Below, piece by piece: positions 44,843 to 52,800 of a DNA stretch of 64,000 nucleotides. The notes beneath the pieces are model-generated. The model had not been told where the DNA came from, made no database searches, and saw only the letters and a list, made by a program, of their open reading frames with translations. The position numbers and the translations under genes are program-made. How positions within the stretch are numbered: position 1 is the first letter of the stretch; every line of letters starts with the position of its first letter. Source of the DNA: Aeromonas fluvialis (lineage in GTDB: Bacteria; Pseudomonadota; Gammaproteobacteria; Enterobacterales; Aeromonadaceae); NCBI RefSeq assembly GCF_000819885.1, contig NZ_CDBO01000011.1, positions 154,702 through 218,701 of the forward strand. Direction: 5' to 3'.

Positions 44843-47800
44843 TTGAACTCACCAATTTTGATGCTTGAGGTAATCAAAGCTGGATTTGTTAGCTTTTTAG
44901 CCAGTTGAGTTTCATTTATTCTATTCGTATCACATATAATTTTAATTAACCGAAGGGCTACTTCTGCTTCGCTATTTGAGTTATCTTCCAGTATTTCAAT
45001 AGCTTCAATGTTCTTATTCATAAGAGCAGTAAGTTGGCGATTAAGCTTGCTCGCTTCTCGCTCAAGCTTGGGGGAGGTGATTGTACTAACACCATCTGAC
45101 TCTATGAGTCTATCAATGATGTTTTGCCCCGAAAAAGAACCTGATATATGTTTCACCAATTTATCATTTTTTGAGCCAGTATAGAAATTACGAGAGTTAA
45201 TATGGGTGGACAAAAACTGATGCCGCGCATACCATCCACTTACTGATTTTATAATTAATTGCCTGTCCCTTTTTAGGCTCTCTTTTTCTGCATTCAAGAG
45301 ATTTGATCCATTTTTTATTTGCTTGGTTAAATCTACTGCAATATCTCCGAGCCTTTTCAATTCAACGCCAATAGCAACCGCATGGTCACAGCAGATGATA
45401 GCGTAAGGACAGATTGCACAACACTTTTCACCAGCTAGGGCTGCTATGACATCTTTAGGGCATTCATTATTAAATGGACATATGTGTGTTCTGTTGAATG
45501 ATATTTCGTTTGCTGATGCTTGAGATAGTGTCTCAATAGGTGAGCGCATACCGCTAACTGCGATTGAAGACATACTGTGGCAACCGAAGTCGTTGATGGC
45601 TGTACCTTGTTCATGCCTTTTTAGGTATTCATTTTCATCAACTCGAATTTCATTGATAGACGCAATTCTGGCAGTTTCATTGCGATTCTGATCTAGAATT
45701 GATGGGGGGAATTGCTTTTTAAGACCACTTGCATCATGAATTGATCTGATTAAAGCTGATTCCTCATGTGTGTTTATTGTGTAATATCCTACAACTTTTT
45801 CTGATTGTCCGGTACAAATCTCACCTACCGCTTTTGGACTCGCCAGCACGGAACAAACGCTGTCAAAAGTGACCCTGAGAGAATGTGGAGTCCATACTAC
45901 TGCACGCTTAAGTGGAGTGAATGCATGTCCTACTCCGGTGGACTTGTTTCTCAATGTTGCTGTGTAGTCTTGTTCCGCATGAACAAAGTTCTTCGTGTTT
46001 CTAAATGTTGTTTGGTTTGCATACAATGGAAGCCAATATAGAGAAGATTCAAAATCTATTTGTTCTCGATTTTCCAGCATCATTTTTTTGTTATGTGCTA
46101 GTAGGCACTTTTCAAACTCAAGCAGTAAATGCAACAAAAAACTGCTCTCGCGGCCTCTTTGGGTGTTATGATAATGTGAGGTATTTAGCGGAGTTCTTTG
46201 TAACAATGGGAGGATCGTAGGCCACTTTGAAGAGCTCTCTCCATTGTAATGGATTGGTTCGTTAAAACCGACTCTATTAACTTTCATTCTTAGCCGTGCT
46301 GCTCGATCTAAGAGGCGCATAACATGACCTGGAATTTGACTTGTATATGGCTCTGTTTTTGCCTTGTCGGTGTTGACGTATAAGTCTACAAAATCGTCAT
46401 CTGTATATTCATTCTTGCAGCATTTAGAATAGTTTCTGACATCCAACCATAGGATATTTGAGTCTCTCAAACCGCTCCATGCCATTACAGTCATGTTTAC
46501 CAGTCCATGATACTGAGTAAACTTAACAGGATCCCTCCAGTCTTCAATATTGAAATCTTGCAACCACGAAGCATTAAATTCTTCTATATGAACCTTGTGT
46601 TCTAACCACTCGATAGTTTTATTTACCTTGAAGTTATGTTTGTTTTTTCCTTTGTTGAAAATGACATTCTCTGCATTATCGAGAACTACTTTCGTTACTT
46701 CACAGAGATACATGCGAAGCAATATCCAATAGTCTAAACTAATCTTTTCTTTTACTGTATGCTTATATGAATAACCCTTATGTGAATCTTTATCGAAATC
46801 CGAAATCGGGTTTGATTCTAATTTACATGCAGGAACCCCTGAAAACTTAGAAATTATATAGTCAAAATATCTCTGAATACCAGCTATTGTATCTCGTCCG
46901 GCATTGGTTTTTAAATAACCTTTAGATGCGCTCTTTTCTTCTGTGATTGCGTAGATGTAATCCAATAGTCCAACTGGATAGATTGTGCCTTCATGCTCAC
47001 CAAAATGTGCATGCTCCATTGTCTGTGATTGTGATACGAAAACAAAGCTTAGAAATTCTGCCGGCGAGGAAGGGTATTTAATCGGTGTGTTTGGATGACT
47101 CCTAAAAAATGTAGGAAGGTAGTCAAAGAGATAAGAATTTAGGTATGCCAATCTAGATTCGTGTGTTTTTTTTGTTCCTGATTCGGTTGCTGATGCCACG
47201 AAATCTAGTTGAGTCTTCTTCCAATAATTATCCTGTGATAATTCAGATGGCCGAAAGCTAGACAAACTAGCTCTAATCGAAAATGTATATTCACCAAATG
47301 AAATTACGGAAATTTCTCGAAGGGCTGTTTCAATTTCATATTCTTGTGCATTAATATTATTGTTAGTTAGCTTTTTTACATCACTGGCGGTTGATGTAAC
47401 TTTTATAAGATTTTTTTCCCTATTTTTATCCAAAGGTGATTCTATGACAAATGAGTTCCTAGCTATTGCTTTTTCATATTCTGTGCTCAATGTGGAACCG
47501 TTTGCTGAATCTAACATCTCCAAAATGATTAAGTACGTGACAGTGCTTATTTTGTTTTGAAGATCATTGGTTGATATGTAGTACCTAGCAGCCTCTTCAT
47601 TAGCATTATAATATTCGATTAGAATATCTACGGAAACGCTATCCAATGAACTGGTTTTAGAGTATGTTAACGCCTCTATCATATTCATTGCCGCACGCTG
47701 CCTAGTTGAGCGCTTATCATTGCTTAAATCATCTATGAAAGGTCTATATTTTTCAGGTAAAAACTCTCTTAGCTCTGCATATCTAGGAGGCGTGGATGCC

Positions 47801-48246
47801 ATGTAAACATGAGCCACACTGCTAACAATTAAACCTCGCACATAGAACCATCTAAATACATTTGGTGTCGCAGGGAGGTGTATTTGATGCCCGAAGCGTA
47901 GAGAAATATGCCCTTCAAATGAAAGATGGATAAACAGAAAGCTAATGATCAGGTAGATCATCGAGTCTGCTTTTTGACCATGAGTATGGTTCACTCCAAT
48001 GAACCTGACCATATTTATTTTGTTTTCTATTGAGCTATCATTCTTTTTGAAATACAGTGATACGTCTTCAATGTGTTTAAGCCAGTTATATCTTCTAAGG
48101 CTTGCCAATACTAACTTTGTAAGGTATTCACTACGACAGTTATTCCAGTCATATTCATAATCTTCATCAAACGCTTGCTGCAACCATTTTTCAGCACAAG
48201 CGGTTGCATCATTAATATTTGTTATGATTTTTGTATCAACTCTCAT
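44839..48246 (-). CDS. gmtZ: Large tyrosine recombinase of the trio (GmtZ-like)
   Basis: An 1135-residue protein whose catalytic core lies in the middle. The box I arginine is in WSGLRDSNILWLD (~residue 594). Box II is TPHSLRVTFDSV (~790), followed by a GQSEKVVGYYTI segment with the likely nucleophile tyrosine (~820). About 580 residues precede the core. After it comes a cysteine-rich region at ~920-955 (CPFNNECP, CCAICPYAIICCDH) that probably binds zinc. It matches the large second protein of GMT islands. ATGA overlaps join it to both neighbours, implying fixed stoichiometry in a recombinase complex. Confidence 0.78.
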   Translation of the reverse strand: MRVDTKIITNINDATACAEKWLQQAFDEDYEYDWNNCRSEYLTKLVLASLRRYNWLKHIEDVSLYFKKNDSSIENKINMVRFIGVNHTHGQKADSMIYLIISFLFIHLSFEGHISLRFGHQIHLPATPNVFRWFYVRGLIVSSVAHVYMASTPPRYAELREFLPEKYRPFIDDLSNDKRSTRQRAAMNMIEALTYSKTSSLDSVSVDILIEYYNANEEAARYYISTNDLQNKISTVTYLIILEMLDSANGSTLSTEYEKAIARNSFVIESPLDKNREKNLIKVTSTASDVKKLTNNNINAQEYEIETALREISVISFGEYTFSIRASLSSFRPSELSQDNYWKKTQLDFVASATESGTKKTHESRLAYLNSYLFDYLPTFFRSHPNTPIKYPSSPAEFLSFVFVSQSQTMEHAHFGEHEGTIYPVGLLDYIYAITEEKSASKGYLKTNAGRDTIAGIQRYFDYIISKFSGVPACKLESNPISDFDKDSHKGYSYKHTVKEKISLDYWILLRMYLCEVTKVVLDNAENVIFNKGKNKHNFKVNKTIEWLEHKVHIEEFNASWLQDFNIEDWRDPVKFTQYHGLVNMTVMAWSGLRDSNILWLDVRNYSKCCKNEYTDDDFVDLYVNTDKAKTEPYTSQIPGHVMRLLDRAARLRMKVNRVGFNEPIHYNGESSSKWPTILPLLQRTPLNTSHYHNTQRGRESSFLLHLLLEFEKCLLAHNKKMMLENREQIDFESSLYWLPLYANQTTFRNTKNFVHAEQDYTATLRNKSTGVGHAFTPLKRAVVWTPHSLRVTFDSVCSVLASPKAVGEICTGQSEKVVGYYTINTHEESALIRSIHDASGLKKQFPPSILDQNRNETARIASINEIRVDENEYLKRHEQGTAINDFGCHSMSSIAVSGMRSPIETLSQASANEISFNRTHICPFNNECPKDVIAALAGEKCCAICPYAIICCDHAVAIGVELKRLGDIAVDLTKQIKNGSNLLNAEKESLKRDRQLIIKSVSGWYARHQFLSTHINSRNFYTGSKNDKLVKHISGSFSGQNIIDRLIESDGVSTITSPKLEREASKLNRQLTALMNKNIEAIEILEDNSNSEAEVALRLIKIICDTNRINETQLAKKLTNPALITSSIKIGEFK

Positions 48247-49664
48247 GACTTAGTTCCCGCAATCAGATCTGAAATGATTTTTTGTTTATGCTCCAAAAGC
48301 ATATTTTTGTCACTGTTAATTGATTTGTTTTGCAAAACAAGATTGGCTAATCTCATTTTTTCTTGAGCTACTATTTTGTCTGTAACCGCATATTTTTTTG
48401 TTGATTCAATATTTGCATGCCCCATCATATTTTGGACTTCGAGAAGACTAAAAGAGTGTCCATCTGCTGTTCTATGAAAATTTAATAGCCAGTATCCGTA
48501 GAAGTGGCGGAGTGAATGTAATGTATATCTTTTATCTATGTTGTTTTTTAATGGACATTCTATAGTCTCTTGAGTCTTTTTAAACGAACTACCTCTATTA
48601 GATCTAGACGTTGCGAAAAGCGGTCTGCCACGGCTGCGGTTTGAATTAGTAACAAATAGATAGTTATGTTCGAGACCTTTTGGTCTTTCAAGTCGAAGGT
48701 ATTTTGTGATGGACTCAAAAAATATTTTATTGAATGGATAAATAAAGTAAGCTTCTTCTGTCTCTCTTCCCTTAAAGGATAATCTATTTATATCTTCATC
48801 CTTTATGCCTTCGAAGCACTCGATTCGATTGCGATAAGAGAAAACGTTGAGAGTTTCATTCACAATATCGACATCTGTAACAAGAAGCTGTGTCGCCTCA
48901 CTGACCCGCAGACCAGTTCCAAACATCAGTGCCCATAGAGCTCTATCTCGGTAGGTCGGGGCTGCATCAAGGAGCGGCTCTATATGTGATACAGGGAAGT
49001 ATTTGTATTCAGCCGTATGTCCGCCTTTTGGCAAGGCTTTAATGCTAAATAAACGAGTTTTTGTGTACTTTGCTCCACCGCGCATTACCTGGCAAAGAAC
49101 GGATTGCTGTTGTAATCGCTTTCGTTCTGAAAGGCTTAATTTTCTTCGTGTAAGCAATTCTGCATGGATGTTCTCTGAGGGAACATCTATGTCAATGAGA
49201 CCTAGCATTTTGGCCTCTTTGAGTTTTTGGTGAGCGTTAGCAGATGCGTCAATAAAGCCGTTCACAGAGCTCAGATTGCGATTGGCACTCTGTGGCTTGA
49301 TTGGGGTATGGCCTGTAGCTGTAGCCGTGTCTCGCGCGATTGGTGCTGACGAATTGCTGCCGAGTGTCAGGTAAACAGGGTAGGACAGTATGATCTCTGC
49401 AAGTAGTGTGCTGTCGGTCTTCGCTCTTTGCTCAAAGAACAACTCCTGAGCGTTGATTACGTATTCAAGGAAAACCTTAAGGTCAGCAGCAATTGCATCA
49501 ATTGTGTTCTGGGAACGCTTCTGATTGGCTACTTGCTCAGAAATTATTGTATGCAAATAGTCTGCATAGAAAGGGATGCTCTCTCCAGTCTCTGTGTCTA
49601 GAAGGTCATACCCCTTCATTCCAAGAGAGCCAATGCCAATTGCGACCTTTGCAAGTTTGCGCAC
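48243..49664 (-). CDS. gmtY: Tyrosine recombinase of the trio (GmtY-like)
   Basis: A 473-residue tyrosine recombinase. The box I arginine is in RALWALMFGTGLRVSEATQL (~residue 250), box II is LHSLRHFYGYWLLN (~383), and MMGHANIESTKKYAV (~410-425) carries the last histidine and the nucleophile tyrosine. An N-terminal SAM-like domain spans ~residues 40-110. It is the first gene of the trio, 270 bases inside the right terminus. I chose GTG 49664, spaced well from AAAGGTGA; TTG 49667 and ATG 49619 are alternatives. Inverted AGTGCAATAG repeats just upstream may be binding sites. Confidence 0.82.
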   Translation of the reverse strand: MRKLAKVAIGIGSLGMKGYDLLDTETGESIPFYADYLHTIISEQVANQKRSQNTIDAIAADLKVFLEYVINAQELFFEQRAKTDSTLLAEIILSYPVYLTLGSNSSAPIARDTATATGHTPIKPQSANRNLSSVNGFIDASANAHQKLKEAKMLGLIDIDVPSENIHAELLTRRKLSLSERKRLQQQSVLCQVMRGGAKYTKTRLFSIKALPKGGHTAEYKYFPVSHIEPLLDAAPTYRDRALWALMFGTGLRVSEATQLLVTDVDIVNETLNVFSYRNRIECFEGIKDEDINRLSFKGRETEEAYFIYPFNKIFFESITKYLRLERPKGLEHNYLFVTNSNRSRGRPLFATSRSNRGSSFKKTQETIECPLKNNIDKRYTLHSLRHFYGYWLLNFHRTADGHSFSLLEVQNMMGHANIESTKKYAVTDKIVAQEKMRLANLVLQNKSINSDKNMLLEHKQKIISDLIAGTKS

Positions 49665-49692
49665 CAAATCACCTTTGCACGTATCATTATGG

Positions 49693-49730
49693 AGTGCAAT
49701 AGTAGTTTGCTTGTGCTCTTAGTGCAATAG
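49693..49730 (-). repeat. Two inverted AGTGCAATAG sites upstream of gmtY
   Basis: AGTGCAATAG at 49693-49702 and 49721-49730 (28 bp apart) are inverted copies of the TTCTATTGCACTA end motifs at 21258 and 49918. They flank the probable gmtY promoter and suggest binding by a recombinase subunit, for autoregulation or synapsis. Confidence 0.65.
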
Positions 49731-49743
49731 ATGAGCTGATAGA

Positions 49744-49781
49744 TAAAAAAAAGGTGATACGCGTTTAAGCGAATCACCTTT
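49744..49781 (-). terminator. Terminator after the island tRNA-Arg
   Basis: AAAGGTGAT and ATCACCTTT pair, with an inner CGC/GCG extension, at 49750-49781. On the minus strand it is followed by eight T residues. It ends the tRNA transcript before gmtY. Confidence 0.88.
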
Positions 49782-49820
49782 ACTTTTTCCATACAACGCA
49801 TTGTTTTATGGAGGAAAATT

Positions 49821-49894
49821 CCGAGACGGTGGGGCACGATCCCACAACCTTCCCCTTAGGAGGGGGATGCTCTATCCAATTGAGCTACGCCTCG
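49821..49894 (-). tRNA. tRNA-Arg(CCT) carried by the island
   Basis: A complete 74-nt cloverleaf. Acceptor CGAGGCG/CGTCTCG has one G-T pair; the D-stem is GCTC/GAGC with an AATTGGATA loop; the anticodon stem is TCCCC/GGGGA with loop CTCCTAA (anticodon CCT); the variable loop has 5 nt; the T-stem is GTGGG/CCCAC. The T-loop is ATCGTGC, in which the usual T54 and A58 are swapped. CCA is not encoded. It has little similarity to the split host tRNA-Arg(CCT) except in the anticodon loop and D-loop. It lies 53 bases downstream of the broken host 5' half on the same strand, so the host promoter can drive it. Confidence 0.85.
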
Positions 49895-49917
49895 ATAACA
49901 ACCTACTCTATCATGTT

Positions 49918-49947
49918 TTCTATTGCACTAAAACCTATAGTACATAA
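49918..49947 (-). repeat. Right end motif and right terminal inverted repeat
   Basis: TTCTATTGCACTA (49918-49930) is followed after two bases by ACCTATAGTACATAA (49933-49947), the exact inverted copy of 21170-21184. The GAACC junction repeat begins at the next base. Confidence 0.88.
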
Positions 49948-50004
49948 GAACCTGCGACCTCGCCCTTAGGAGGGGCGCGCGCTATCCAGCTGTGCCACTG
50001 GGAC
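49948..50004 (-). pseudogene. 5' fragment of host tRNA-Arg(CCT), split by the island
   Basis: On the minus strand: acceptor GTCCCAG, D-arm with GCAC...GCGC, anticodon stem CGCCC/GGGCG with loop CTCCTAA (anticodon CCT), then the T-stem start GCAGG and GTTC, where the island begins. The following bases are TTATGTAC, not the GAATCCTGC needed to close the T-arm, so a functional tRNA is not regenerated. The missing 3' part is at 21144-21168; the two parts sum to a 77-nt gene with encoded CCA. GAACC 49948-49952 is the right junction repeat. Confidence 0.92.
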
Positions 50005-50012
50005 GTGCGCGC

Positions 50013-50043
50013 ATTATATAAAAAAACCAATAAAAATAAACAA
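50013..50043 (-). promoter_or_regulatory. Promoter of host tRNA-Arg, now driving the island tRNA
   Basis: On the minus strand, TATAAT (50013-50018) lies about nine bases before the tRNA 5' end, with a GCGCGC discriminator typical of stringently controlled tRNA promoters. The best -35 is TTGTTT (50038-50043) at a long 19-bp spacing. Confidence 0.6.
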
Positions 50044-50149
50044 CTGCATAGATTTGTTTATCCAGTTGCTTACATTCTGGCCGATTTATGCATTTGTTGA
50101 GATCAAGCAGTGATCCGGCAATGAGCCGATGCAATAGATGTAATAAAAG

Positions 50150-50177
50150 ATGGGGCCTGTGGGCCCCATTCTTGTTT
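50150..50177. terminator. GC-rich hairpin, probable terminator
   Basis: ATGGGGCC and GGCCCCAT form a perfect 8-bp stem with a 4-nt loop, followed by TCTTGTTT on the plus strand. On the minus strand it is followed by TCTTTTATTAC. It lies 128 bases beyond the small minus-strand gene and probably ends its transcript. Confidence 0.65.
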
Positions 50178-50296
50178 GGTGGAGTTCAGGTTTGGCCGTG
50201 GAACATCTGGCCCGGACAGGACAGCGCCTCGAGAGGGCTGGGTGATGATGTGTGCGTTGTAGTTTTATTACGTTTTCCGTGAAAGGCTTTCAGCAA

Positions 50297-50416
50297 TTAC
50301 TTGCCGTAGCTGAAGTAATATTCACGGGTGGATGGGGCATAGGCATCTTTCTCTACAATGCCGTTCTTGGTGGTTGCACCCTTAAGGTGGAACAGGACTG
50401 CCAGATTCTCAAACAT
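50297..50416 (-). CDS. Unknown 39-residue protein
   Basis: A short gene: MFENLAVLFHLKGATTKNG followed by a charged/aromatic tail ending EYYFSYGK. GAGG lies six to seven bases before the ATG, two CRP-like sites lie upstream, and a hairpin terminator lies downstream. Together these support a real transcription unit rather than chance. It is soluble by composition, with a hydrophobic N-terminal helix. I do not recognise a family. It lies between the tRNA-Arg promoter and the tRNA-Ala operon. Confidence 0.6.
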   Translation of the reverse strand: MFENLAVLFHLKGATTKNGIVEKDAYAPSTREYYFSYGK

Positions 50417-50453
50417 GGTTTACCTCATCGCTCTGTCATTTATGGTTATGGTG

Positions 50454-50504
50454 TGTGACCTGGGTCACGGTTTGATCCTATGGTCATCTGTGAGCCAGAT
50501 CAAC
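50454..50504 (-). promoter_or_regulatory. Two CRP-like sites before the 39-residue gene
   Basis: TGTGA-N6-TCACG (50454-50469) and TGTGA-N6-TCAAC (50489-50504) have centres 35 bp apart, 38-88 bases upstream of the small gene's ATG. The first matches nine of the ten consensus bases. No plus-strand gene starts nearby, so they probably serve the small gene. Confidence 0.6.
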
Positions 50505-50790
50505 TTTTTGTGTTGTAAATTTACAAAAGTCATGGAAAGGGTTTTCAAATGCAATGCCCTTTATGGAAAGGCTTTCCCGGGGTGACGGGTGAGAAGTTGA
50601 TTACCAGTCAGCAAAAGAGGTCTTCGAGCGGGTGCGTTGCATGGGGAAAGCGGCTTGCTGCGCGACCGCTCCTTTATAGGGGCCTGAGCCGATTTGTGAC
50701 ATAAAACAGAGAGATAGCACGAGCTTTGCTGGTAAAAACAGCGAACTGCTGCAATTTTGACTAAACGAATCAATCGCGGTTATTTTAGGG

Positions 50791-50819
50791 TTGACAGCAA
50801 AGCGGGTGATGCCTATCAT
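50791..50819 (+). promoter_or_regulatory. Promoter of the tRNA-Ala operon
   Basis: Consensus TTGACA (50791-50796), a 17-bp spacer and TATCAT (50814-50819), followed by a GC-rich discriminator GCGCC as in stringently controlled stable-RNA promoters. The first tRNA starts 45 bases downstream. Confidence 0.85.
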
Positions 50820-50864
50820 GCGCCTCCGTTGCCGGAGATAACTTCGTCAGCGCCGAGGTGAGTT

Positions 50865-50940
<76 letters not shown>

Positions 50941-50968
50941 AATTCTCCTCGAACAATCTGGAATCAAA

Positions 50969-51044
<76 letters not shown>

Positions 51045-51106
51045 GATTCCTGATTGTATTGAATACCCAGGGCAGTGCGGTGTGTATCACCCAGGCCAAC
51101 CTTTGT

Positions 51107-51182
<76 letters not shown>

Positions 51183-51230
51183 CTATTTAGGATGAATGGC
51201 CGCCAGAACCATTTGTTCAGTGCCGATTAT

Positions 51231-51306
51231 GGGGCTATAGCTCAGCTGGGAGAGCGCCTGCTTTGCACGCAGGAGGTCTGCGGTTCGATCCCGCATAGCT
51301 CCACCA
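51231..51306 (+). tRNA. tRNA-Ala(TGC)
   Basis: 76 nt with acceptor GGGGCTA, anticodon stem CCTGC/GCAGG and loop TTTGCAC (anticodon TGC). The only TGC isoacceptor among the five. Confidence 0.97.
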
Positions 51307-51340
51307 AATTCAGAATGGCTGCCGGTCATTCACACAAATC

Positions 51341-51416
<76 letters not shown>

Positions 51417-51436
51417 ATTTCTTGTGACAAGAAGCT

Positions 51437-51466
51437 AAAAGGCCACCGCATCGCGGTGGCCTTTTT
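51437..51466 (+). terminator. Rho-independent terminator of the tRNA-Ala operon
   Basis: AAGGCCACCGC and GCGGTGGCCTT form a perfect 11-bp stem with a 3-nt loop, followed by TTTG and TTTT. Confidence 0.93.
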
Positions 51467-51779
51467 GTTTTCTCCATTATTTAATTCCTCCCTGTTTTTG
51501 CTGCTTTCATTTGTAAATCCAATGACCTGAATGAAAAAAAACCGCGAGACTCGCTGGCTTTACAAAGAATGTTGAGATCTCCGCCGATCTCGGGCGCGCT
51601 GGTGAAGTAGTTGAGCACGTTAAAGCTACCGACTCACAGGTCGCTGCTGGGAGTCCGAGCCGGTGCGCGCTGGCGGAGCCTGTGCCCTGAATGGTCGCTC
51701 TGGTGGAAAATGCGTCTGCCTTTCCTGGCGGGCAGTCTCTATACTAGAGTCGATTAATAATTCAGATGGATATCAGCGT
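51467..51779. other. Promoter region of cheV
   Basis: About 310 bases with no gene. A clear sigma-28 or sigma-54 site could not be assigned by eye. A TATACT -10-like hexamer lies near 51739-51744, roughly 36 bases before the cheV ATG. Confidence 0.35.
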
Positions 51780-52724
51780 ATGGCGAGTATATTGGATTCC
51801 GTTGATCAACGAACTCAGCTGGTGGGGGAAAACCGCCTCGAGTTGTTGATGTTTCGTCTCGGCACCCGCCAGATGTTCGCCATCAATGTTTTCAAGGTGC
51901 GGGAAGTGGTGAAGTTACCCCATCTCAGCAAGATACCCGGCTCCCATCACAATATCAGTGGGGTGGCCAATATCCGCGGTACCTCTATCCCGGTGATCAA
52001 CTTGCGCAGCGCCATCGGCATGCGCCCCATGCCCATCGACAGCGAGTCCAACCTCATCATCACCGAATACAACCGTACCATTCAGGGCTTTCTGGTGGGA
52101 CAGGTTGCCAACATAGTGAACATGACCTGGAAGGATATCCTGCCACCGCCGCGCTCTGCCGGGCGTGCCAACTACCTCACCGCCATCACCCGCATCCCGG
52201 AAGATGGCGTTGATCAGATCGTCGAGATCATCGACGTGGAGAAGGTGCTGGCAGAGATCATCACCTATGACATCCGCATCTCGGAAGAGGTGCTGGATCG
52301 GGAGATCCTGCCCGAGATGCATGGTCGCAAGGTGCTGATCGTCGATGACTCCAGCACCGCCCGCAATCAGGTGCGTGAGACCCTGTGTCAGCTGGGGCTC
52401 GAGGTTATCGAGTGTCAGGATGGCTTGCAGGCGCTGACCCTGCTCAAGGGATGGTGCGATGCAGGCAAGAAGGTGACCAACGAGATCCTGCTGATGATCA
52501 CCGATGCCGAGATGCCTGAGATGGACGGCTACCGGCTGACCCACGAGGTACGCAGCGATCCGCGTATGTCGGATCTCTTTATCACCCTCAACACCTCCCT
52601 GAGCGGCAACTTCAACGAAGCCATGGTCAAGAAGGTGGGCTGTGACCGCTTTATCTCCAAGTTCCAGCCCGACCTGCTGGTGGGTGTTGCGCAGGAGCGG
52701 CTGCGTCAGATGCTGGAAAGCTGA
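51780..52724 (+). CDS. cheV: Chemotaxis coupling/response-regulator protein CheV
   Basis: A 314-residue fusion of a CheW-like coupling domain (residues ~15-165; LLMFRLGTRQMFAINVFKVREV) and a receiver domain (~185-310). The receiver carries acidic residues in VLIVDDSST, the phospho-acceptor aspartate in ITDAEMPEMDGY and a conserved Lys in ISKFQPD. CheV couples chemoreceptors to CheA and adapts signalling by phosphorylation. The ATG at 51780 begins MASILDSVDQRTQLVGENRLE, the usual CheV N-terminus; an earlier in-frame codon at 51663 is not used. In Vibrio and Aeromonas cheV lies beside flgT/flgOP and other polar-flagellar genes, as here. Confidence 0.95.
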   Translation: MASILDSVDQRTQLVGENRLELLMFRLGTRQMFAINVFKVREVVKLPHLSKIPGSHHNISGVANIRGTSIPVINLRSAIGMRPMPIDSESNLIITEYNRTIQGFLVGQVANIVNMTWKDILPPPRSAGRANYLTAITRIPEDGVDQIVEIIDVEKVLAEIITYDIRISEEVLDREILPEMHGRKVLIVDDSSTARNQVRETLCQLGLEVIECQDGLQALTLLKGWCDAGKKVTNEILLMITDAEMPEMDGYRLTHEVRSDPRMSDLFITLNTSLSGNFNEAMVKKVGCDRFISKFQPDLLVGVAQERLRQMLES

Positions 52725-52800
52725 CCGACACCAGCCCGGTGGTCAGCCATGCCAACGAGGAGGGCGGGAGAGGCCGGAATCGCTGGTAACTCCTTGGCTT

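Larger units (their letters stand above)
21169..49947. mobile_element. Gamma-Mobile-Trio-type genomic island in tRNA-Arg(CCT)
   Basis: A 28.8-kb element bounded by GAACC copies and by a perfect 15-bp inverted repeat (21170-21184 and 49933-49947). The right end encodes three overlapping minus-strand genes in the gmtY-gmtZ-gmtX arrangement, two of them tyrosine recombinases. It carries an island-borne tRNA-Arg(CCT), an H-NS paralogue, and cargo for Fic, sulfatase, transport and a candidate nuclease. The DNA is visibly more AT-rich than the flanking genes, except for the sulP-usp pair. Naming as GMT rests on gene order, sizes and recombinase motifs recalled from published GMT islands; the boundaries are read directly from the split tRNA. 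Confidence 0.85.

Noticed and set aside
50561..50819. Minus-strand ORFs of 70-72 codons upstream of the tRNA-Ala operon
   Set aside because: They overlap the tRNA promoter and have no coding signature.
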